23,918 bases of DNA, from the NCBI GenBank assembly GCA_016282815.1, contig JAEELU010000040.1, forward strand, positions 1 through 23,918, written 5' to 3'. Below, in pieces: positions 1-4,065 of this stretch (its first letter is position 1; every line of letters starts with the position of its first letter). Position numbers and translations under genes: made by a program. Source of the DNA: Acholeplasmatales bacterium (GTDB lineage: Bacteria > Bacillota_I > Bacilli_A > Acholeplasmatales > Anaeroplasmataceae). The notes under the pieces were generated by a model that was given only the letters and a program-made list of their open reading frames with translations, was not told the DNA's origin and did no database searches.

Positions 1-211
1 ATTTCAATTTTTTTACTTCATCATTGAAGTTTAATCCTAATACTTCTAATACATTGTCTCTTTTAGCCTTACTAGGTAAGAATCTAGAAACACTAATCTT
101 TTTAGCTTCCTTCATAATATTGGATGCTTTAGTAGTTCCACATTCACAATAGGCTTTAATATCTTCAATGCACCAAAGTGTTTTACTTAGTAATGCTTCT
201 TTTTCATCCAT
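1..211 (-). CDS. Excisionase-like small DNA-binding protein (partial)
   Basis: Reads leftward from ATG at 211 and is still open at the window edge, so the C-terminus is missing. An AGGAGG ribosome site lies about 6 bases upstream. The 70 visible residues include a putative helix-turn-helix (IEDIKAYCECGTTKASNIMK) followed by a basic stretch and VLEVLGLN. This pattern resembles the small winged-helix or excisionase-type proteins of integrated elements, but I cannot name the family. It is the last visible gene of the leftward early operon. A palindrome matching the element's other operators lies just upstream, so it may be separately controlled. A function in excision is inference from fold and context. 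Confidence 0.6.
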   Translation of the reverse strand, partial: MDEKEALLSKTLWCIEDIKAYCECGTTKASNIMKEAKKISVSRFLPSKAKRDNVLEVLGLNFNDEVKKLK

Positions 212-229
212 TAGCTTACCTCCTTTGAC

Positions 230-245
230 TATACGAAAACGTATA
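230..245. promoter_or_regulatory. Operator-like palindrome, copy 1
   Basis: The sequence TATACGAAAACGTATA is a perfect inverted repeat of TATACG around a 4-base spacer. It lies in the 36-base gap between the XRE gene and the excisionase-like gene, just before the latter's ribosome site. The same half-sites with the complementary spacer occur at 1069-1084, and a related site occurs at 3634-3647. It is probably bound by one of the element's XRE proteins. Confidence 0.7.
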
Positions 246-247
246 AT

Positions 248-439
248 CTAGCCCAAAAAAATATTGGCACTTACGCCTAATGCATTCGCAATCAATAGTA
301 ACTCTTCTCCAGTGACTTTACGTTTTCCATTGATTATATTTGACATTTTTTCTTGTGCAATCCCCGTTTTATCGCATAAGAACTTTTGTGTGATTCCATG
401 CGATTCAATATATTCCTTAATCTTTTCATTTACTGACAT
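248..439 (-). CDS. XRE-family small HTH regulator (Cro-like)
   Basis: A 63-residue protein that is almost entirely one XRE helix-turn-helix: ITQKFLCDKTGIAQEKMSNI followed by the family signature INGKRKVT and LLLIANALGV. ATG at 439 is preferred over GTG at 448 because AAGGA lies about 10 bases upstream of the ATG and overlaps the GTG. It sits in the leftward operon opposite the rightward repressor gene at 1216. This is the classical place for a Cro-like regulator that promotes the early programme. That role is inferred from position; only the HTH fold is seen. Confidence 0.8.
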   Translation of the reverse strand: MSVNEKIKEYIESHGITQKFLCDKTGIAQEKMSNIINGKRKVTGEELLLIANALGVSANIFLG

Positions 440-453
440 TTTAATCACTTCCT

Positions 454-669
454 TTACTTAATAGTTACATTATTATTCAAATACGTATATTGCTTCACAT
501 ATGATGCAGGGAAAACAATTACACTTTGACTTACGTCTATAGGTAAAATACAATACCTCCTGGGATTGTATAAATCCTTTGCTAGATAGCCAGTATAGAT
601 TTCATCATTCCCGTTTAACACCAATTTAATTGGTGCATGCAAAGCCATGTTTAATTTTTCTTTCCTCAT
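454..669 (-). CDS. Hypothetical 71-aa protein of the early operon
   Basis: I do not recognise this family. The ATG at 669 has GAGG about 6 bases upstream. A second in-frame ATG seven codons later also has a purine-rich upstream stretch. The protein has alternating hydrophobic and polar residues suggestive of beta strands (IKLVLNGNDEIYTGYL and SQSVIVFPASYVKQYTYL), with no HTH, metal motif or membrane segment. It lies 14 bases upstream of the XRE gene and 11 bases downstream of the 45-aa gene, so it is clearly part of the same transcript. A small beta-rich accessory protein of a mobile element is the most that can be said. Confidence 0.6.
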   Translation of the reverse strand: MRKEKLNMALHAPIKLVLNGNDEIYTGYLAKDLYNPRRYCILPIDVSQSVIVFPASYVKQYTYLNNNVTIK

Positions 670-680
670 AAATACCTCAT

Positions 681-818
681 TTATCTATATTCAAGTTGCC
701 AAGCATTTGGATAAAACACATTTAGATCATCAGCCATTGCTTCCATAGCATCAATAGACCAATCCTTACAATTCATCCATTCAGATGAACCATCACATGT
801 TGTTATTCTAAATTGCAT
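681..818 (-). CDS. Hypothetical 45-aa protein
   Basis: A complete short reading frame from ATG at 818 to TAA at 681. It has a strong AGGAGG-type ribosome site inside the end of the preceding gene, whose stop codon it overlaps by 11 bases, so translation is probably coupled. The product is acidic with several tryptophans (SSEWMNCKDW near the start, AMEAMADDLNVFYPNAW near the end). I do not recognise it. The good ribosome site and operon packing are the main reasons to call it real. Confidence 0.6.
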   Translation of the reverse strand: MQFRITTCDGSSEWMNCKDWSIDAMEAMADDLNVFYPNAWQLEYR

Positions 819-1041
819 GTTTCTTTACCTCCTTCATTACATTTTCAGGTGATACAACTTCAAATTGGCTGTACTCTAATCTGTTAAGTGGGGCAGAGCT
901 AATTTTATTAGTTCTTACATCAACATAATAAGCGACTTTGGTAGGCTTATCATTAACACTACTTTCTTCCTTAATAGCCATAATTTGAATAAGGCAATTG
1001 TTTATTATGCCTTTATAAAATTTTCCAACTTCAATTTCCAT
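808..1041 (-). CDS. Hypothetical 77-aa protein, first gene of the leftward operon
   Basis: This is the first gene after the leftward promoter at 1096-1123. AAAGGA lies about 11 bases before the ATG. The sequence looks like a small beta-barrel: VGKFYKGIINNCLIQIMAI, then VAYYVDVRTNKISS, then LEYSQFEVVS. It loosely recalls small phage proteins with an SH3-like or DUF1653-like fold, but I cannot assign it. Its stop codon overlaps the start of the next gene. It would be among the first proteins made when the repressor lets go. Confidence 0.6.
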   Translation of the reverse strand: MEIEVGKFYKGIINNCLIQIMAIKEESSVNDKPTKVAYYVDVRTNKISSAPLNRLEYSQFEVVSPENVMKEVKKHAI

Positions 1042-1068
1042 ACTTGAATTTTTCCTTTCATTGTACTT

Positions 1069-1084
1069 TATACGTTTTCGTATA
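1069..1084. promoter_or_regulatory. Operator-like palindrome, copy 2
   Basis: TATACGTTTTCGTATA is a perfect inverted repeat with the same TATACG half-sites as 230-245. It lies about 5 to 20 bases downstream of the expected start of the leftward early transcript, where a bound repressor would block it. Isolated CGTAT half-sites also occur at 1112-1116 and 1142-1146, between the divergent promoters. Confidence 0.75.
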
Positions 1085-1095
1085 CTACAATTCTA

Positions 1096-1123
1096 ATTAT
1101 ATATGCAAAAACGTATTTGTCAA
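1096..1123 (-). promoter_or_regulatory. Leftward early promoter of the element
   Basis: On the minus strand a perfect -35 (TTGACA, 1118-1123) and perfect -10 (TATAAT, 1096-1101) are separated by 16 bases. The start would fall near 1089, just upstream of the operator at 1069-1084. It drives the five leftward genes. Confidence 0.8.
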
Positions 1124-1151
1124 CTGTTTTTATATAATTTTCGTATAAAAA

Positions 1152-1180
1152 TATACATTTTCAAATAATTTTTATATAAT
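1152..1180 (+). promoter_or_regulatory. Rightward repressor promoter
   Basis: TATACA at 1152-1157 and a perfect TATAAT at 1175-1180 are separated by 17 bases, giving a start near 1187 and a short leader to the ATG at 1216. The weaker -35 compared with the opposing early promoter is typical of a maintenance promoter. A CGTATA half-site lies just upstream at 1142-1147. Confidence 0.65.
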
Positions 1181-1215
1181 AATCGCATAAATTAAAATTG
1201 AAACGAGGTGAAATC

Positions 1216-1593
1216 ATGAATAAATATTTTAAAAATAGAGTACTTGAATTAATGCATGAAAAAAATATTAAGCAAATTGCCTTAGCTGATGCAATAGGAT
1301 TAACTCAAGCGACTCTTTCAAGAAACATTAATGGTATTCACGAACCAAAAGCTGATGTTGTACAAAAAATTGCTCAATTTTTCAACGTCTCCACTGATTA
1401 TCTCTTGGGTAATACCGATAATAGAAATGAAATATTAGACGATTCTACTACTGAGATAGATTTATCACAACTAGATTCTATAGACATAGCCCTTTTCGAT
1501 GCTACTAAAGAATTAACCGATTCTGAAAAAACACAAATACTAGACTTTGTTAACTATATAAAAAATAAAAAGCCATCGGGCGATGGCAAGTAG
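1216..1593 (+). CDS. XRE-family repressor (CI-like)
   Basis: A 125-residue regulator. Residues about 13-60 form a classic XRE helix-turn-helix (IKQIALADAIGLTQATLSRN, then a FNVSTDYLLG ending typical of phage and ICE repressors). The rest is an acidic linker and a helical tail (LDSIDIALFDATKELTDSEK), probably for dimerisation. ATG at 1216 is chosen because GAGGTG sits 6 bases upstream; an upstream in-frame TTG at 1198 has no such site. It faces the leftward early operon across a region with palindromic operators, so it is the likely master repressor of the element. There is no LexA-like self-cleavage domain, so its removal must depend on another protein. The next gene, 11 bases on, encodes a serine proteinase-like protein. 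Confidence 0.85.
   Translation: MNKYFKNRVLELMHEKNIKQIALADAIGLTQATLSRNINGIHEPKADVVQKIAQFFNVSTDYLLGNTDNRNEILDDSTTEIDLSQLDSIDIALFDATKELTDSEKTQILDFVNYIKNKKPSGDGK
1572..1587 (+). other. GC-rich hairpin at the 3' end of the repressor gene
   Basis: GCCATC-GGGC-GATGGC forms a 6-base-pair stem with a 4-base loop within the last codons. No T-run follows, so it does not look like a terminator. It could slow or partly stop transcription, or protect the RNA, between the repressor and the proteinase gene. Confidence 0.5.
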
Positions 1594-1604
1594 GGGAGGG
1601 ATGA

Positions 1605-2471
1605 ATGATGATTACATTAGATGATATTGTAAAGGAATTAGAGGCAACTGGAAATGTTGACATTATTAGAAATAAATATATTCAATTAATAGGTAACTAT
1701 AGAGACAGGAATGTCATTTGCTACTATTCAGGCTGGCTTAAGCAAAAGCAATCACTTAATTATTCAATTTCAGATATGGATTTAAATGGTATAGTTAACG
1801 CAACAAACAACTTGGATACATCCAAAGGGCTTGACATAATTTTACATACTCCAGGAGGAGATCCAACTGCAACCGAAGCAATAGTTAAATTTTTAAGAGA
1901 TAAATTTAATGATATTCAAGTTATAGTTCCTCATATGGCAATGTCCGCTGGAACAATGCTATCTTGTAGTGCAAATAAAATATATATGTCTGCACATTCA
2001 TCTTTAGGACCAATTGATCCACAATTTTCCGGAATACCAGCATATGACATAAAGAAAGAATTTGAAACTGCTAAAAGAGAAATGACAAAGAATCCATCTT
2101 CTGCTCAATATTGGCAAACAATAATAAGCAAATATCCACATGCTTTTTATAATATAGTTTGTGATGCAATTAAACTGTCAACCGAACTAGCATATTCATG
2201 GCTATATCAATATATGTTTAATGGCAAAAATAAAAAGACTGCAGAAAATATAACAAAAAAATTAAATTCAAATAATAAGTCACATGCTAAGCATTTCAAT
2301 TACACAGATTGTCAATCCATTGGATTAAATGTTGAAAAGATAGAAAATGATTCTCAATTATATGATTTAGTAATTGCTCTCCATTATACTTTAACATTAA
2401 CATTTCAAATTACGGATTGTAGTAAAATCATTTGTAATAATAAAGGAAATACTTATATAGTTAACAATTAA
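1605..2471 (+). CDS. SDH-family Clp-fold serine proteinase
   Basis: A 288-residue protein with the features of the serine dehydrogenase proteinase (SDH) family, relatives of SppA and ClpP. These are the oxyanion loop HTPGGD at 81-86, the nucleophile region AMSAGTML with Ser114, and SLGPIDPQ at 133-140. There is no signal peptide, so it is cytoplasmic. The C-terminal 50 residues are poorly conserved to my eye. A GGGGAGGG ribosome site precedes two in-frame ATGs (1605 and 1608); either could be used. It is cotranscribed with the repressor. In many elements this second slot holds ImmA, which destroys the repressor; here it is a different protease type. That it cleaves the repressor is inference. 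A second acidic or histidine catalytic partner was not identified with confidence. Confidence 0.85.
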   Translation: MMITLDDIVKELEATGNVDIIRNKYIQLIGNYRDRNVICYYSGWLKQKQSLNYSISDMDLNGIVNATNNLDTSKGLDIILHTPGGDPTATEAIVKFLRDKFNDIQVIVPHMAMSAGTMLSCSANKIYMSAHSSLGPIDPQFSGIPAYDIKKEFETAKREMTKNPSSAQYWQTIISKYPHAFYNIVCDAIKLSTELAYSWLYQYMFNGKNKKTAENITKKLNSNNKSHAKHFNYTDCQSIGLNVEKIENDSQLYDLVIALHYTLTLTFQITDCSKIICNNKGNTYIVNN

Positions 2472-2503
2472 AAAGGAGACTATTTTTTAGTCCCCTTTGT
2501 GTT
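2472..2503 (+). terminator. Terminator after the proteinase gene
   Basis: AAAGG-A-GACTA pairs with TAGTC-C-CCTTT (one A/C mismatch) around a five-T loop, followed by TTTGTGTT. It also overlaps the stop codon of the convergent 57-aa gene. Confidence 0.65.
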
Positions 2504-2653
2504 AGTATTAATATTATTACATTTTATTTCTTTTTTGTTAATTGTCAAAACAGCTTTCGAAACATCTACTTTTCCTGCATTACATGAAATGGTTGTTTTA
2601 TTATCTTTTATCGATACTGAAGGATACGGATTGAAAACAAATGAACCAATCAT
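2480..2653 (-). CDS. Hypothetical 57-aa protein with its own promoter
   Basis: A complete frame from ATG at 2653 to TAG at 2480, with an excellent AGGAGG ribosome site 7 to 8 bases upstream and a near-consensus promoter at 2681-2710. I do not recognise the protein. It begins with a hydrophobic segment (MIGSFVFNPYPSVSIKDN) and has two cysteines and a lysine- and asparagine-rich tail (KKEIKCNNINTNTKGTKK). It is too short and too polar for a membrane protein. It is convergent with the repressor-proteinase pair and has independent strong signals. This is the pattern of an accessory gene expressed while the element is dormant. Its function is unknown. Confidence 0.65.
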   Translation of the reverse strand: MIGSFVFNPYPSVSIKDNKTTISCNAGKVDVSKAVLTINKKEIKCNNINTNTKGTKK

Positions 2654-2680
2654 ATTAAAACCTCCTCTTTGTGTATGAAA

Positions 2681-2710
2681 ATTTTATCATTATTTTTGTT
2701 TAATTGTCAA
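2681..2710 (-). promoter_or_regulatory. Promoter of the 57-aa gene
   Basis: Minus-strand TTGACA (2705-2710) and TAAAAT (2681-2686) with an 18-base spacer. The three A/T-rich 20-bp repeats lie a little upstream of it. Confidence 0.75.
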
Positions 2711-2741
2711 TAGGTATTAAAGTAAAAAATATATATAAAAA

Positions 2742-2801
2742 TGAAATTTTTTAAAAGAATTTGAAAGTTTTTAAAAGAAAATGAAAACTTTTTAAGAAAA
2801 A
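2742..2801. repeat. Three tandem 20-bp A/T-rich repeats
   Basis: Units begin at 2742, 2762 and 2782. Each starts TGAAA and continues with a T-run then AAGAA (unit 2: TGAAAGTTTTTAAAAGAAAA). Units 1 and 2 differ at two or three bases; unit 3 is more diverged. The 20-base period is about two helical turns, so the T-tracts share one face of the DNA. They could be iterons, a bent-DNA upstream element for the promoter at 2681-2710, or protein-binding sites. Confidence 0.6.
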
Positions 2802-2805
2802 AGCA

Positions 2806-2930
2806 CGAAAAAAAGCATACAAAGTATGCTCTTAATCTAATATCAATTTTACTCTTTGGTAAATCGAATCCAAACGGCTTTCTTTCATCCGACGAGGTCT
2901 TTCACCCGCATTTTCCAAGTGTTCCTTGTA
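2806..2930 (-). ncRNA. Probable small RNA
   Basis: A strong promoter (2936-2964) and a clear terminator bracket about 125 bases. The terminator is GCATAC-AAA-GTATGC at 2815-2829, followed on the minus strand by seven T. The internal sequence is much richer in G and C than its surroundings, as in structured RNAs of AT-rich genomes. It can form short helices such as CAAG...CUUG near the 5' end and UUUGG...CCAAA. A 33-codon frame (2832-2933) exists, but its ATG lies before the expected transcript start and it has no ribosome site. I recognise no known RNA family. An antisense or regulatory RNA of the element is possible. Confidence 0.55.
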
Positions 2931-2935
2931 CATTT

Positions 2936-2964
2936 ATTTTATTGATTTTAGTAAAATAAGTCAA
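2936..2964 (-). promoter_or_regulatory. Promoter of the small RNA
   Basis: Minus-strand TTGACT (2959-2964) and TAAAAT (2936-2941) with a 17-base spacer. The spacer contains the palindrome TTTTA-G-TAAAA (2946-2956), which shares the half-site TTAGTAAA with the operators at 2972-3011. Confidence 0.7.
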
Positions 2965-2971
2965 GCATTTG

Positions 2972-3011
2972 TTTACTAATTATTAGTATATATTTACTAA
3001 TAATTAGTAAA
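2972..3011. promoter_or_regulatory. Pair of palindromic operators
   Basis: TACTAATTATTAGTA (2974-2988) and TTTACTAATAATTAGTAAA (2993-3011) are odd-length palindromes with centres 21 bases apart, two helical turns. They lie between the leftward small-RNA promoter and the rightward peptidase-HTH genes, whose own promoter (possibly TTTACT then TATAAA at 3014-3019) they overlap. The HTH protein at 3322 is the natural candidate to bind them. Confidence 0.65.
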
Positions 3012-3044
3012 AATATAAATTATTTTAGAAACGAGGGGATTATT

Positions 3045-3325
3045 ATTAAACTTAAAGAACTTGAAAATTTGGCTCAAAAGCTTTCAATTAAGTGGAGTAC
3101 ATTGATTGTACCAACAAGCCATTAAAAGCCTTTATAATTAAAATTGATGGCACATATTATATAATGATTGATTCTTCTTCTACTTATGAGAAGAAAAAAG
3201 AAATGCTTGCTCATGAACTGGCACATTATTTTACAGGATCATTATATAAGCATGGAGCTTCCGAAGATGAAATAAAGGCTAAAGAAAAAATAGCAGATGA
3301 ATTTATGGAGGAATTATTAAAATGA
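3045..3325 (+). pseudogene. Damaged ImmA/IrrE-type metallopeptidase
   Basis: The readable part is a zinc peptidase of the ImmA type: KEMLAHELAHYFTGSLY carries the HExxH motif (HELAH), and KIADEFMEELL matches the family's downstream helix. The gene looks broken at the front. A ribosome site (GAGGGG, 3033-3038) is followed by a frame encoding LKELENLAQKLSIK, a typical ImmA beginning. That frame has only ATT codons where a start is expected and runs into a stop at about 3122-3124. The body is read one frame away from 3092, where a stop codon directly precedes a GTG without a ribosome site. One missing A near 3090 would restore a single frame. The end is also short for the family. It overlaps the next gene by four bases. 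Residual expression by reinitiation cannot be excluded. Confidence 0.7.
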
Positions 3326-3522
3326 AAAATCGAGCTATGCTATTATGTATTAAAAACAATATTGAAACAATTGAAGAATACGCAAGAAAGATTGGTGTCT
3401 CACCATCAAGAGCTGAATCAATACTTAAGGAAAATGCTGTATTAACTCAGGATGAAATTGATACAAATTGTAAATTATTTAATGTAGGCAGGGATTACTT
3501 CTTGGCTTTGGTTGAAGCGTAA
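3322..3522 (+). CDS. Small XRE-like HTH protein
   Basis: A 66-residue protein dominated by a helix-turn-helix (IEEYARKIGVSPSRAESILK, then CKLFNVGRDYFLALV, the usual XRE ending). The ATGA overlap with the peptidase gene means the two were translated as a pair, the common ImmA-ImmR arrangement but with the regulator second and unusually small. GGAGG lies 10 bases before the ATG. It is the likely ligand of the operators at 2972-3011 and perhaps of the palindromes at 3565-3592. Both are inference. Confidence 0.75.
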   Translation: MKNRAMLLCIKNNIETIEEYARKIGVSPSRAESILKENAVLTQDEIDTNCKLFNVGRDYFLALVEA

Positions 3523-3530
3523 AAAAAAAC

Positions 3531-3554
3531 GATGTCGTAATAGAATTACGCATC
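3531..3554 (-). terminator. Hairpin with a minus-strand U-run
   Basis: GATG-(T)-CGTAAT / ATTACG-CATC forms a 10-base-pair stem with one bulge and an AGA loop. Nine A at 3521-3529 give a U-run only for leftward transcription; on the plus strand the downstream sequence is not a U-run. It could stop leftward read-through past the antisense RNA, or act weakly for the HTH gene. Confidence 0.55.
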
Positions 3555-3564
3555 CGTAAAACTT

Positions 3565-3592
3565 TTACATTAATGTAATTATATTACATTAA
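3565..3592. promoter_or_regulatory. Overlapping palindromes upstream of the peptide promoter
   Basis: TTACATTAATGTAA (3565-3578) is a perfect palindrome. Its right half joins TTAATGTAAT-TAT-ATTACATTAA (3570-3592), a second inverted repeat. Together they give three TTACATTAA-type half-sites in 28 bases, about 37 to 64 bases upstream of the -35 at 3629. Probably a regulator-binding array. Confidence 0.55.
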
Positions 3593-3628
3593 AAATTGCA
3601 TTTTTGTATATCTTTTTACATATTATTG

Positions 3629-3657
3629 TTGACATACGCTAGCGTATATGATATAAT
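3629..3657 (+). promoter_or_regulatory. Perfect consensus promoter with an operator in its spacer
   Basis: TTGACA (3629-3634), 17 bases, TATAAT (3652-3657). The spacer contains the perfect palindrome ATACGCTAGCGTAT (3634-3647), with the same ATACG-N4-CGTAT shape as the operators at 230 and 1069. A bound repressor would exclude RNA polymerase. The transcript should start near 3664-3666 and covers the small peptide and perhaps the integrase genes. Confidence 0.85.
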
Positions 3658-3689
3658 ATAATTGTAAAGAGGTAAGGAAGTATTAAAAA

Positions 3690-3734
3690 AAGCCCCAATC
3701 TCCAACTTAACTTAAACTTAAGATTAGGGGGCTT
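3690..3734. terminator. Dual-purpose hairpin: ribosome-site sequestration (+) and terminator (-)
   Basis: AAGCCCC-AATCT pairs with AGATT-(AG)-GGGGCTT, a 12-base-pair stem with a 2-base bulge and a 19-base loop. On the plus strand the right arm holds the AGGGGG ribosome site of the peptide at 3741, so the mRNA is folded shut. On the minus strand the same hairpin is followed by a U-run and ends the antisense RNA. Confidence 0.75.
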
Positions 3735-3740
3735 GATAAT

Positions 3741-3830
3741 ATGGAATACTTAGTAAGTTTCATTATATCTCTTGTAGCAAGTGCTACATTAGAAATAATC
3801 AAGTTCTTTATTAAAAAAATAAAGAAGTAA
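3741..3830 (+). CDS. 29-aa hydrophobic, lysine-tailed peptide; candidate type I toxin
   Basis: The frame from ATG 3741 to TAA 3828-3830 encodes one membrane-spanning stretch (YLVSFIISLVAS) followed by an amphipathic segment and a basic end, FFIKKIKK. This composition matches membrane-acting type I toxins such as the Fst, Ldr and TxpA groups, though I see no diagnostic sequence match to any of them. The ribosome site AGGGGG is 9 bases upstream and lies in a stable hairpin. The gene has a perfect, repressor-controlled promoter and a complete opposing RNA. Alternatives are a small membrane regulator, or a leader frame controlling the integrase genes just downstream. Confidence 0.65.
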   Translation: MEYLVSFIISLVASATLEIIKFFIKKIKK

Positions 3831-3861
3831 AACCTGCGACAGTACTTACCTCTTTGCATTT

Positions 3862-3891
3862 ATTATATATCAAAAGAAAGGAGATTGTCAA
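3862..3891 (-). promoter_or_regulatory. Consensus promoter of the antisense RNA
   Basis: Minus-strand perfect TTGACA (3886-3891) and perfect TATAAT (3862-3867) with an 18-base spacer. It contains no ATACG operator, so it should be active all the time. It overlaps the ribosome site region of the next plus-strand gene. Confidence 0.85.
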
Positions 3892-3894
3892 GAA

Positions 3895-4065
3895 ATGAAT
3901 CCATCAAAAGAAAAATACGAAAAAAGTTTGGTTAAAATTTTAATTAGATTAAACCCAAATGTTGATGCGGATATTATTGATTTTTTAAATGCTTCCGATA
4001 ACAAACAAGGATTAATTAAAGAAGCCTTAAGAGAACACATTAAAAGGGCTAAGGAAGTGAAATAA
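3895..4065 (+). CDS. Small RHH-like protein coupled to the integrase
   Basis: A 56-residue protein from ATG 3895, with AAAGGAGA upstream. Its stop TAA overlaps the integrase ATG by one base (TAATG), so the two are translated together. The pattern of a short strand (SLVKILIRLN) followed by two helices (VDADIIDFLNASDNK, QGLIKEALREHIKRAKE) is that of ribbon-helix-helix DNA-binding proteins. Similar small proteins are common immediately before integrases in Bacillota elements. It may act as a directionality factor or autoregulator. RHH is inferred from pattern, not from a certain match. Confidence 0.7.
   Translation: MNPSKEKYEKSLVKILIRLNPNVDADIIDFLNASDNKQGLIKEALREHIKRAKEVK

Larger units (their letters stand above)
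3685..3855 (-). ncRNA. Antisense RNA, candidate type I antitoxin
   Basis: The consensus promoter at 3862-3891 should start a leftward RNA near 3855. It would end at the hairpin 3690-3734, which on this strand is followed by about seven U, making a strong intrinsic terminator. The RNA of about 170 bases is complementary to the whole 29-codon peptide frame, its ribosome site and part of its leader. Its first 11 bases, AAAGAGGUAAG, are identical to the predicted start of the peptide mRNA (11-base inverted repeat, 3666-3676 and 3845-3855). Such an opposing, fully overlapping RNA is the layout of type I antitoxins. The role is inferred. Confidence 0.65.

Noticed and set aside
1572..1587. Hairpin as terminator of the repressor gene
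   Set aside because: No U-run follows, and the proteinase gene starts within 20 bases; kept only as an RNA structure.
2742..2801. CRISPR-like array
   Set aside because: The 20-bp units are directly joined with no spacers and there are no cas genes.
2832..2933. 33-codon minus-strand reading frame
   Set aside because: Its ATG lies before the predicted transcript start and has no ribosome site; the segment is better explained as a small RNA.
3092..3325. An intact short peptidase gene starting at GTG 3092
   Set aside because: No ribosome site, a stop directly upstream, and a typical ImmA N-terminus in the neighbouring frame point to a broken gene.
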